Shown here: positions 34,664 through 48,264 of the stretch, piece by piece | Layout: every line of letters begins with the position of its first letter | Position numbering within the stretch: position 1 is the first letter of the stretch | Assembly: GCA_008692225.1 (NCBI GenBank) | Contig: VICG01000003.1 | Coordinates: forward strand, 737,501 to 801,500 | DNA from: Monilinia fructicola | Taxonomy: Eukaryota; Ascomycota; Leotiomycetes; Helotiales; Sclerotiniaceae | Length of the DNA stretch: 64,000 nt | Direction: 5' to 3' | Notes under the pieces: model-generated | The model's input: the letters and a program-made list of their open reading frames with translations, nothing else | Told to the model about the DNA's origin: nothing | Databases searched by the model: none | Program-made: the position numbers and the translations under genes

Positions 34664-37600
34664 TTAGACACAAGTCCATTCGGCAAACACACACCATCTG
34701 GCACTCCGATCGGCTAAAACTAGTCCTCTCCATACACCCCTTTCTCCACATTTAATTATCGTCTCCCAAGTTCCTCCATCTCCACCCTCTAGATTCATGC
34801 TGATGCCTCCATTTCTCTCTTCCTTTCGCATTAATCTCAAAATCTTCCCACCAGGTGCTTGAATGGCGAGTTTGGCTGGCTTTTTACCGGTTCCTGAACC
34901 AGAAGCCGAGGAACTGGTTATGGACATGGCTGAATTGGGCCGTATGAATGGAATAGGAGAGGTTCTTCCAGGATCTGGCGATCCGGTCGATAATGAAGAA
35001 GGATGCTGACGCACGGCAAACACAAACGTATTGTTGATGGCTAACCGCTGACATTTGTGGCTGGGCGACATATAGATCATGGCGTTGGGCATGAGGGGTT
35101 GGATGGCGAGTTAGAAACTCATATGGAGGATTATCGCCCGAGTGGATTATGGGTAATGCAAGTGCCAATGCGTGAGGAATGTCTTTGATACTGTGCATGA
35201 GACCACGTTTGCCAGCATAGATTTTAAGTATATACCTGTCCCCCTCATCACCAGGAAGCAAACCCTTGATCGTATACCTTTTCTGATTGCCCACCCATTC
35301 CGCCTGGGCCAAAGCACGCTTGGTGACGATCTCCCCAGTCTCGAAGAGGTCACCATCTGCATCGCGGTCAAAAGCACGTGCTTCGACTTCAGCTACACAC
35401 TCAATATCGGGCGGCACAGAAAGTTTGATGTGAACAAGCTCGAGATCCTCAATGCGAATGAGGCTTGTATCGTAGTCCACCATCTCTATCTCATTGATGA
35501 AAAAAGCAGGACACGCACATGGTAGAGCTAGAAGAACTTCATGCGCTATGGGAGGACAGAGATGTTGATCAACATGTTGTTCTGGTATGTGAGTCCAACA
35601 TATCTCGGTTGGCCGAGTCAAAAACCACCACGGTTCCGCATATTGACTGCTGGCGCTCGTATACAGGCTCCTTCGAGGATGGGAAGGACTTGCTAGAGAG
35701 CAATCCATAATTCGCCACTCTCCATCAATCACCACTGCGTTCCAGAAATGATTCGGGCGGGGCATAGGACCCATATCTGGTATCTCACCAGGTGACTTTA
35801 GATATCCTCTGATTACCTCGGCATGAATTCCAATCGCTTTACACATATCCATGACTAGAAATGCGACTTCCTCCGAAGAACCATGCTTGGTCTGGATCAC
35901 TCTTCTTGAATCAGACGTTTCATTATCGAAGCCCTCTTCCCATGTAATTTTCTCGCTAACCCATGTGAATATTGCTCGTAATTTCTGGATATCGCTTCGA
36001 TACGGTCGGCATACATAACCTGTGGCTAAGCTCATGGCATTGGACATTGGCGGAAGACTGTTGATAAATCTCGTATTCTTATCGACCAGCTTAAGGTTTA
36101 TTGCTTGGAAGTTAGTTGGCTGGGCAACGGGTTTCCCGTTGACTCCCTCATCACCATCACAACCTTCAAGGAGCTCTTCCACAGGGCTAATGGCCGGATA
36201 GTCCATCATCTGGCATCGCTCTTTTCTTTCGACTCGCTCGATTTTACTCAAAGAATTCGACCTGTTGATATCTCGCCTTACCTGTACCCAATCGACACCC
36301 GTGGTACTACTCCCCGGCCCTATTTCGTGGGTTGGATTGGGGTTTGGAATGTTTCCAAAACCACCCGTCCCCATGGATGTAACACTCGAGGGAAATGAGC
36401 TATGGGATTGGATTCGAGTTCTCGATGATTCGCCTACAGAGATGCTACTTCTAGCGCTTGCAGCACCAGTCTTTGCCGATTCTACCATTCTCTTGAAGAA
36501 TCCACCTTTCTTGGTTTTAGGTGTCATAAGACCACCAAGCGCAGCATTGGAATCTGCAGCAGAGCCTGGCCACCCTGTCGGTGACTGCATCCGTGAAGGA
36601 TCCGAGGCATGACTGCTGTGATATGAAACACCGGTCATGGGCGTTTGGGATCGGCCCGTGGAGAAGTCAGGCTGACTGTTGTTCATCCCCAGATAATTGT
36701 CCTTTCGTGAACCCAGTGCGCTCTGAGCTCGACCATAAAGCGATTCCCGCTTCCTCGCTAAGCTTCCCGCACTAGTTGAAGAGAAGCCACTGGCAGAAGG
36801 ACCACTCATGAGACTTTTGTCCGTCATTTGGGTGCTCGAGCTCCCATTGGTCGTAGTACTGCGAGTCCCGGAAGAAGAAGCTGTCGAGTCAGTCTTATCT
36901 GTTTTCGTTGTGAAGGTTCTTCCTAGCATAGATTTCCCAACTTCATATGCAGATTTTCGATGGCGAAGTTTGGTCGGCTGTACGCTCCCACTCAAAGACG
37001 ATTTTGGCCGGCTGCCATGTGCATACGAGCTCGCTTTAGGGGGTACGGCTGGTCGAGCCTCATCCTCGGGTGGGCGAGGCGTTGAGGAATACATTTTACT
37101 TAATCTATTCTCCATCCTCTGGACGTAATTGCTAAGCTGAGGTGGGGGGGTATTTGTCGGTTGATAAGGTTGCGTATTATTAGCGTACGTATCATCTCCC
37201 GCAGCATTGTAATCTTGAGAGACTGCCACGGCTGTATGAGTTGTTCTAGGTGCACGTTTCGATGATATGTACGTTTGATCAAATGCCTCAGGGGACCATG
37301 GATCAACGGGTGTTTCTGGGATTTCGGACTCCCGAGCCACTCCCATATCCGCCAAAGATAACATGACATCATCCATCGCACTTCGTAAGGGAGAGGGTGT
37401 GCGGCCGGTGCCTGCAGGTGACGGTGGACATGGAGATACTGACCGTGATCTCGAATATGTGTTTTGGGCGTCGTCGTAAGTCTCTCTCGATGCTTGTGGG
37501 GTGTAAGTGCTGCGATGAGGTGGAGGTGGTGGCGGTGGAGAAGAGGTCTCTCCTCTATCGAATTGTGGCACAGGTGATGGCCCTCGAGAATAACTTGGGT

Positions 37601-38639
37601 AGCCAAATGAGGGAGCAGGAGAGGGAGCACGAGATCCATAATGACTCGGGTTAGGCGAGGGGGCACGAGGGGCGTAATGGTCAGGAGCAGGAGAAGGACC
37701 ACGAGATGCGTAATGGTTGGGCGCAGGAGAGGGTCCGCGAGAAATGTAGTGGTTGGGCGCAGGAGAGGGTCCGCGAGAAATGTAGTGGTTGGGCGCAGGA
37801 GAGGGTCCGCGAGATATGTAATGATTGGGCGCGGGAGAGGGTTCGCGAGACGAATAGTGATTGGGAGCGGGAGATGGCACACGAGATGAATAATGGTTGG
37901 GCGCAGGAGAGGGTCCGCGAGATGTATAATGGTTTGGGTTGGGAGATGGCGCGCGAGATATATACTGATTAGGCAGAGGAGAGGGTGCGCGAGAGGCATA
38001 CTGGCTGGGGCCGGGAGATGGCGCGCGCGAGACGTGGCTTGGAAATTGAGAAAGTGGTGCTGGCGAGCGCATTCGAGGCTGGTAAATGGGAGATGGTGGT
38101 TGGGGAGAAGGAGCTCTTGCTGTTGATCTATGTCCACCCCTGGCCGCTGGCGATGGTACACGAGCATTCAAATCTGCCATACGCTCCTTTTCCCGGGCCT
38201 CTGCCCTCTTGATTGCCCCCATATCTGGCGCGGCATAGGCTTGAAAGGGTTTTCGCATCGATTTATTCTTGGGTTGCGTCGGAGCGGTGGGATTCTTGAA
38301 GGGGCTGGGACTAGGACCTCGTTCCCCCATTGAGCTTGATGTCCTGCTTGTTGGTCGGAAATTCTCATCCAGGACTTGTACGAAATTCGAAGGAAAAAGT
38401 CCCACCATTCTCTTGTCCCTCCATAATCGACCCATCCACCACGATCCATCTCCTGCGTTCAAACATTCTATCAAATCGCCCTCGATGAAACCCAGGTCGC
38501 GTTTTGACTGCGCCAGGCGATGATTAGAGGTTGACGACGTTTAAAGTGTAGCATACAATTAACTTACCTCCCCGCTGAATGAATATATAGCTCGACACCA
38601 GCAAGGGTATCTATTGGGTAAGGCACCCGGAGCTGGCAT
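34664..38639 (-). CDS. CYK3: CYK3-like cytokinesis protein (SH3 + transglutaminase-like), one frameshift
   Basis: This septum/ring factor coordinates actomyosin ring closure with septum synthesis. Exon 1 (38639-38568) and exon 2 (38507-34664) flank a 60-nt intron and give about 1304 residues once one A of CAAA near 35063 is removed. The SH3 domain is at about residues 10-70 (CRAIYSFSGE, DLGFIEGDLIE, SWWMGRL, GLFPSNFVQV). A disordered middle contains an array of RGPSPAPNHYIS-like repeats and many SH3-ligand-like Pro motifs. The transglutaminase-like domain (IFTWVSEKITWEEGFDNETS, RPNHFWNAVVIDGEWRIMDC) keeps the His and Asp but has HGSSEEVA where an active Cys would sit, as described for Cyk3 proteins. 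The end (NNTFVFAVRQHP) is reached only after the frame change. Confidence 0.9.
37620..38040 (-). repeat. 36-bp in-frame tandem repeat array in CYK3
   Basis: About 11 regular plus two degenerate units encode R-(G/A)-P-S-P-x-P-N-H-Y-x-S. The central copies are nearly identical at DNA level, which suggests recent expansion. Confidence 0.9.
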
Positions 38640-39255
38640 TGTATTGAGGATGTTTTGCGCGGCGGCGGCGGCGATACTTTTATCGGTATGATGTTTATCG
38701 ACCAAGCGCTACATGGATCAGCTGGGATTGTAATATCTTCCAAACCGCGAACATTAAAATAGATATTGTAACTAGGGAGGCAGGGAGGCAGGGAGGTAGG
38801 GAGGGAGGGAGGTAGGTACAGTACAGTACTGAAGGACGATGGGAAGTTTTCAGAGAAGATATGAAGATATACTAAAGTCAAGTAAAGCAAAGTAAAATCG
38901 AATAAAGTCAAGTAAAAGAAAGTGAAGTAAAGTAAAGTAAAAGATTGAATATATTTTTTTTTTCAAAATCAATCAATACCCCAAGAAACAAGGGATGATG
39001 TATGTGTGAATGGATTATTATTGTATTTGTATTGTTAAGGTTATTGTATTATAAGGTTATTTATTGGATTGGATTGGATTGGATTGTTTGGATGGTAAAG
39101 ATTATGTATGATATTGTTTTGTATTGTATTGTATTGTATTGTATTTATTATTGTAAGCTTCAGCTGAAGATTGATAGCTTCATAGAAAAGAACAAACCAA
39201 ATAAAATTCTAAAATGTAGATTAATAATAAAAGTATTGTTTGCTTTGCTGGCATG

Positions 39256-39346
39256 TTTTGTTAATGTTAATGTTAATATTAATGTCAATGTTCAATGTCA
39301 ATGTCAATGTTAATGTTAATGTCAATGTCAATGTCAATATTAATGT
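39256..39346. repeat. (TTAATG/TCAATG)n hexamer array
   Basis: About 15 imperfect copies. Confidence 0.9.
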
Positions 39347-39419
39347 TTACTATAGACGGAACAGGGCCACCATAGCAACCAATGCCCATCACCATCATCA
39401 TCACCGGAGTATTAGTAAT

Positions 39420-39500
39420 CGTTATTTATTTACTTGTTTATTTATTTATTGATTTATTTATTGATTTATTCATTTATTTATTCATTTATTTATTTATTCA
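39420..39500. repeat. (TTTA)n with TTGA/TTCA interruptions
   Basis: AT-rich tetranucleotide array, continuous with further TTATTA sequence to 39580. Confidence 0.85.
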
Positions 39501-40084
39501 GTTATTAATTACTTTTATTATATATTATTATTTATTTTATTATTATTTATTATCTATCATCTATTATACTTATTAGTATAATGGAACTATTAATAAGTAT
39601 ATCCATACCTAGGTAGCCCTAGAGATAGCTGGAAATACTAATAACTACCTAGTAATACACTCCAGCTACAAGTAACACTAATCACACTAACATTGATACT
39701 AATCACACTACTCTTATTAGTCCCCAAGCAACTAAAATTCACTAATAACTGTCTACAAGTATCTGTTTTTGTTTATTCAACCTTGGAACCTTGAAAGAGA
39801 AAAAAAGGTTTCACCCGTGGATAAACAAGATAAAATACTTGATAGAAAAAGAGAAATAAATTCAAAAAGAAGGATTTCAATAATGGATTGATCTAATATT
39901 ATGAAATCTTTTTTTTTTCTAATCTGATATCAGATTCTATTTTGATCATTTAGATCTGAATCTTGTTAATTCCAATCGATATCCTGTATCAATTGATATC
40001 AATCAAAACTTTCGGTTCCAGCTTATACCTATTTACCTATCTATTTATCTATCTACCTACCTACACAATTGTATCAAGAAATAC

Positions 40085-40300
40085 CCAATACAATACAACA
40101 CAATACAACAACATAACACAACACAATATAATACCATACCTTTAATACAATACATTTCAATACATTTCAATACATCTCAATACATCTCAATACATCTCAA
40201 TACATTTGGTTGAACAATTCAATACAATACCACGCAATACGATACGATACAATACGATAGATACTACACAATACAATACAATACAATACAATACAATACG
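40085..40300. repeat. (AATAC) pentamer family array
   Basis: Imperfect AATACA, CAATAC and TCAATACATC copies in several registers over about 210 bp, interrupted by single-copy DNA. Confidence 0.85.
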
Positions 40301-40521
40301 ATAAAACACAATACGGCACCTACGATATTGTATGCCCTTTCTAAAAGATTGAAACAACCTTGGAACTCGCAATCATTCTTCACTTGCTCATATCTACCGA
40401 CTACGTACTTCCAAGCTTATCAGTTGATGAATTTCATTTCTTTTGTCTTTGAGGGTTAAGACTTCTAAATTCACCCATCATTCTTCGCCTTGCCTCCACT
40501 TCACTGTACTTTCATAATACA

Positions 40522-42509
<1,988 letters not shown>

Positions 42510-42829
42510 CGAACTTTAATGGCATATGTATATAAATTGTAAATTAGCTGTATTTATGTAGGTATGTATGTAGCATGAGAACTGGATTGGAGTCACGAAT
42601 GCTTTTTTGCACTAAGGAGGAGAATCATTAGGTAGATACCCAATACATACATAAATTTATCAAGAACATTTCATGGCGCTGCCGTCTGAGAAAGCTGTGC
42701 ATGAATCTTTTTTGTTGGTGAGATTAGATTACTCGAGTACATTAAAATTTATACATAATTATTAGATCGTGTATATAAATAAGAGTTTGCAGCCACCTAC
42801 AGCTTATCACTTACACCCCTTTTTGTCAT

Positions 42830-43520
42830 TTTTTTCATATCTAAACCCTTTGTTTAATTATTTATTTTTATTTTTTATTTTTTATTTTTCCTTGATGGTG
42901 AATTATTAGATGTTCTTTGATGTTTTATATCTATATCTATATATCTTTATATATATATATACATTTGTAAAATTTCAATAGATATATAAAGAGGTGTTTG
43001 ATTAGTATAGTATAAAAATAAAGGAATTTCCTTTTTTGGATTTTGTTAATCTAACCTTGGAAAGGTATGATTGTATATTGATTTTTTGATTTTTTTTTTT
43101 GTTTTTTTGGAAAAGTATAGATAGATTAGATAGATTATGTAGATTATATAGATTAGATAGATTATGTAGATTATATAGATTATATAGATTATTATAGATT
43201 ATATAGATTAGATAGATTATATAGATTATATAGATTATTATTCCAAAAGTTATTATTATAAAAATCATTTAAAATCTTTATCTACTTAGTGTTGTTTTAG
43301 GTCTAATTATACCGGGATAAATATTAACTAAAAACGGAATTTATCTCAAAAAATTATAATAAATCAATAAATCTATTTAAAACTATAAATAAGTTTTTAT
43401 AGTACTATTTATTAAATTAAAAAATAAATATTTAGTATATTTAAATCCTTACAAATAGAAGTTTATGATATATAAAAAAGAATTTAAGGTATACTATTTT
43501 GTAAATTTTTACTCTGGCAT
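42830..43520. other. AT-rich island
   Basis: Dominated by A and T, with poly-T runs and an AGATTAT array (43116-43240). This is consistent with RIP-degraded or non-coding DNA, but no element can be named. Confidence 0.6.
43116..43240. repeat. (TAGATTA)n-like degenerate array
   Basis: Units of 7-9 bp of the form TATAGATTA / GATAGATTA. Confidence 0.85.
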
Positions 43521-43841
43521 ACTCGAGTAGACCTAAAACAACATCAAGTATCCTCGTGTGTCAATGGGAAAATATAAATTTTACGAAGATTTTTGTCGCG
43601 AAAATATACTTGTAGTACTTACTGTAAGGTTATAAGGAAGGTCTGCGATAGATGATTGATAGATAAATAGATAGATAAGCCGAGTCGTAGCCGTTACTGA
43701 ACTCTTACCTCCTATATTTGCCGAGAGAATTATTATATACATATATACATACATACATACGTACGAAAGTCCTATACCATAAAGTAGCCAGGCAGTCGAC
43801 TATTGTATTGTATTGTAGAAACGATATTCATAATATGATCT

Positions 43842-43888
43842 GTGATTATGATTATGATTATGATTATGATTATGATAATGATAATGAT
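43842..43888. repeat. (GATTAT)n microsatellite
   Basis: About seven hexamer copies with two GATAAT variants at the right end. Confidence 0.95.
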
Positions 43889-44178
43889 CCGAGACAAGGT
43901 CGTCGGTCATGGCGTCAATTACCCGCCCGCAATCTGCTTGGGATCTATCTATCTATACTGTAGTGGTGTATCGACTGTATCCATACAGGAAGTATCGCGC
44001 ACGATGATGATCCGAAGGGTGGACGTGAGTCTGGTGACGTATTGGGTGTTGGGGTGTTTTGGATTATGGGAATTAGGTTGCGATATTGGAGATGGATTTG
44101 TATTTTTTGGTAATTGCGGATCTGGGTAGATTTATCGGTTTCTCTGTATCTGTCTATCTATCTATCTGTCTATCCGTC

Positions 44179-44417
<239 letters not shown>

Positions 44418-46059
44418 GTTGTTGCTTGGTTGCTTAATTACTATAGGTGAACAAACATCATCATCTTCTTCTTCTTCTTCTTTTTCTTCAACATCGTATG
44501 GTGATGGTGATGTTTTACTTCTACTTTTACGATTAATTACGATTGATTGATTGATGACCTTTGATTACCTTTAGGTTGGTTAACCTTAGGTAACCTTCGT
44601 TGGGCTCGTCGGGATGATCATATTTTTGGGTTTTTCAAACCTTACAGTCCGTCGTGCTGTACTGTACTGTAATGATTTTGGGTCGATTTTGCGTTTTACA
44701 GTACTTTCTACGATCTATGGAGTAATTGGTTATGTTCAATTTCGATTTTGAGTTTGGATTTGGGTTTGGTTTGGGTTTGGGTTTGGTTTTAATTTCCTAT
44801 TCATGGGTTGGCATTGGCGGTGGCATTGGGATTGGGATTGGAGTTTGCTGGTTGTGGATAATTCTTCTTGATTCATAATTATCGGCCATGTTATCTGATG
44901 TTCTCCGTTGAGTACTCTGTACTCTGTACTCTGTAAACAGTACTGTAATTAGTTAGTAAGTACTCGTGTAGAACGCTTAGTTATGTACTGTCCTAGACGT
45001 TGATCACTATTGAAACCTCTTTCGTCATAATAGATAATAAAAGTAGATGGAAGAGGGAAGATTATTGCTAGATACTAAGAAACCACTAATTTTCTGCCAT
45101 ACCTATCAATCTACTCTATCCTCTTAATGTTCATCAATCTCGCATCCATCTCTATTTCTTCGAGGAGAACAGAACGGAACGGAAGAATGATGAGAAAATC
45201 TATCCCTTCGAGACATTATAGTCTTCCATTCGTCATATCGAAAACCCACATCTACATCGGTCGTGACTGGAACTAATTAGATACTTACAGGTATCTCATG
45301 CCCAAGTGTCGCCAAAAAGTCCGCCGCTCGGAAACAAGCGAGATTGGATATCCACCTGATGATTGGCCATTCTCTGGTACGTGCCCATCTAAGGCTACCG
45401 AGTTGCGGATGTTCTCGCGGCACGAGGATCGGTTTCTCTCCCTCTGCGTTTCTGGTTTCTTCTCCTGTCTTCCCCCCGAAATCATTCACCTCCTTTCCCG
45501 AGGAATCAGGTGCCCCTTTCCTTGCGCTTGGATCTCCCCGCCCCACTCCAGCTGTCGTTTGTTCTGTTTCGCTAACACTTCTGTTCCTTCACCCTCCTTT
45601 CCTCCTCTCGATTAATCCTCGCTAAACCCGAAGTGCGTTTCCCCAAAGATGTGTCATGATTCATGAAAAGAGTCATGTAATTATGGCTTCTGTAGCTTTC
45701 TCTTCGGCAATAATGAAACGCCACAGCCTTGTGGCTTGTGGCTTGTATATACCGGCAGTCACATTCACGGCATTGGGAAGATAGCCTGTCCGAGTCACTG
45801 GGTTCAATAACCAGTACCCGACTCCGCATCATAAACTCTCACACAATTTATATGTGAAACACAGAGATGTTCCGTGGACACACCCAGCAAGCAAAGACGA
45901 GCATCAACATACTCAACCACCACAAAGATGAACACATCGGTAGAAGCCAAAACTTCCGACTCCACATCAATCGACTCACATTTCTCCCAAATGGTTATCC
46001 CGCGCAAAAAACAGTCTCAACACGTTTGATCTCATCAACGATTGAAACTCACATCACTC

Positions 46060-46380
46060 ACAACATTCAAAGCCCGCGTCTCGATAGATGCAATCGTTCC
46101 CAAGAACATGACATCACACGAAGAACTAGCTTCAATAGATCCAACCTCGCCCAGATCGACACGTCGCATGGAGCCCAAGCTTCTACCCCGCGTCAATAGA
46201 TCCAATCCTTCCAAGATCTTCACGTCACCAAAAGCGTTAGCCCCAACCGAATCCCACCCGACCAAACGATCATCGGACGATCATCACGTCTCCAAAAGCC
46301 AAGAATTCCCACCTGTACCCCGCGTCAATAGACTCGATCCTTCCCAAGATCGTCGCTCCACCAAACGAGCTGCCGTCAAT
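46060..46380 (-). repeat. Degenerate ~60-bp repeat with coding character on the minus strand
   Basis: At least four diverged copies carry a core reading TTGG(G)AAGGAT(T/C)GA(G/A)TCTATTGA(C/A)GC on the minus strand. In protein this gives FGDVKIL, LGRIESIDAG, LGEVGSIEAS and LGTIASIETR. Frames are broken between copies. No family is recognised. It may be a decayed gene or a minisatellite that happens to read well. Confidence 0.45.
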
Positions 46381-46945
46381 AGCTCCCTCCCTCTCTCTCT
46401 CTCTCTCTCTGCTCAAATCATAGATGGCGATATCGCGAATGGCTCACTAGCCTTCCTTCCCGCTATCAGCATCTTCACGCCTTCCACGTGGCGCTCTCGC
46501 GTCCACGGAACGGCGCGTAATATATTGATTCACGCGGGTGATCAGCATAGCGTCCGAAAACGAAGCTTCTTCTCCGGCCGAGAGAGAATCCTGTCGATGG
46601 CCCCGGTGAGAATTATGATTTCGAGGGAGGGAGGGAGGGAGCTCTACTAACTACCCCTTGCGCTCAATGCCAAAGATTAAATATCAGCCGGCGTTTGGGA
46701 TCAATGATACGATGTGATGTGATGTGATATGATATGTGATATGTGATGGTATGATGCACAGCAAATCCTTTCCTCGCCAATCACCACCAGATCTCCCGCT
46801 TCCCCCTCAACAGACCCCTTCCCACCCCCGAATCAAAGGCTTGATCTTCCCGGAACTTTCTCTCCTCCTGGCCGCTGACCTTTCGAGATCTTCCTCGACT
46901 GGAGATGCGATGCCGGAAGATTCTCTCGCGGGAGTCGGCGGCCTG

Positions 46946-46993
46946 CGTTTCGTTTCGTTTCGTTTCGTTTCGTTTCGTTTCGTTTCGTTTCGT
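46946..46993. repeat. (CGTTT)n pentanucleotide repeat, 9-10 copies
   Basis: Perfect array flanked by ordinary sequence. Confidence 0.97.
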
Positions 46994-48264
46994 TGGCAGC
47001 TTGACGCTCGTACGTAGAACCTCGCGTATGGGCAAGGAAGGGTTTGTATGTTTGTATGTTTGGGATTTGTGCGTCGCTTGGGACACTTGGGTCGTTTGAT
47101 CAAAATTTGCTAAGAGATGATATTCACGACTCCCCCCTCCCCCGGTTGCATTGCTCCACCCGCATAATCAAACCCATCAAACCCAAACCCATCCCAAACC
47201 CTCACCCTAACCCCAATAACAAACATACCACCCACCAGCGCTTAGAATTCGACTATGCTCCCAGACCCTTCACACGCGCTAGATTCCGCATCTGGGGGTT
47301 TTGCATTGGCAGGTTTTGGGCTGGGTTAGGTTGGGTTGGGTGGGGTTGGGGAAGCTGCTTATGTGCCACTGTGATGTGGATGCTGCGAGGGTGGGGTGGT
47401 TGGTGGTGATTTATTGTCGCGCGATTAGGAAGGACTTTGGGGATGGAGAGGCGGGTTGAGGAGCGGGGGAGGGAGGGAGGGTTAAGGAAGGAGGGAAGGA
47501 AAGGGAGGAAGGAAACCGGGATAAAACACGCGTCAGGGTAATGTCATTATGAGTAATCCATCTTGTCGATTTTGTTCTGGGGATCTGCAGTGAGTGAGTG
47601 AGTGAGTGGGGGAGGATGTAGGTGGAAGGTAGAGGGGAATAATGCGCGGAGTGGGAAAAAGCAGGTGAGTGAGCGAGAGGTGGGTAGGTGCGTGATGGGA
47701 AGGGGGTTCTTTCTTTTGACTTCCAGAGATGGACGTTGAACTTGGAGATAGGGGGGGGGAGATCTTGGTGGAGAGGAGAGGAAGGAAAGGTTATGGTATC
47801 CCAGGGATTGCTGATCGATTGGCCTGTTTCGCGCTTAAAACACATTGCTTTTACTGGGGTGGGCCCTTGGATTGGAATAGATTCTGTGGGTTCTCGTCTC
47901 TTTCCTCGTCATAGATAGGAAGCGTTTTCGATTACCGTGCGATGACCAAAGAGCCCTGGTGAGCTTTCGCAAGGTATGGATGCATGCATGGATGTTCGCC
48001 AAAGATGCGAATGGAAGAGATGAGATGAGATGAGATGGATAAAACGGGGGAACGGCGAGTTTGCTTATTTTTTGTAGCAGGGGAAAGCTGTAGAAAGGGG
48101 GATGTGTTTTTATTGAAAGGGTGGCATGAGGTGTAGGTGAAAGTATTGGTCAAGATGCAAGTAAAGGAACAACTAAAGGGCACAAATAATCCACGACATA
48201 GCTCCCCTCATGCCAATCAAACGCGTTCCGCTCTTCCTCTTCTCCGCACCGCACTCTTCATTCT

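Larger units (their letters stand above)
38640..40521. other. Divergent intergenic region between CYK3 and the GCK kinase
   Basis: No gene was seen. It contains a GGC run near 38659-38672, a GGGAGGCA/GGGAGGTA array near 38775-38816, AAGTAAAGT repeats near 38875-38940, and TTAATG, TTTATT and AATAC repeats further right. The last 150 bp before the kinase start are CT/TTC-rich and probably 5' UTR. Confidence 0.5.

Noticed and set aside
38564..38911. 115-residue minus-strand ORF upstream of CYK3
   Set aside because: It covers CYK3 exon 1 in a different frame plus 5' flank and G/A-rich repeats; the spliced exon 1 gives the expected SH3 start.
46042..46650. 202-residue plus-strand ORF over the 46-kb repeat
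   Set aside because: The minus-strand reading of the same repeat is more regular and protein-like; the plus reading is Ser/Pro/Arg low complexity.
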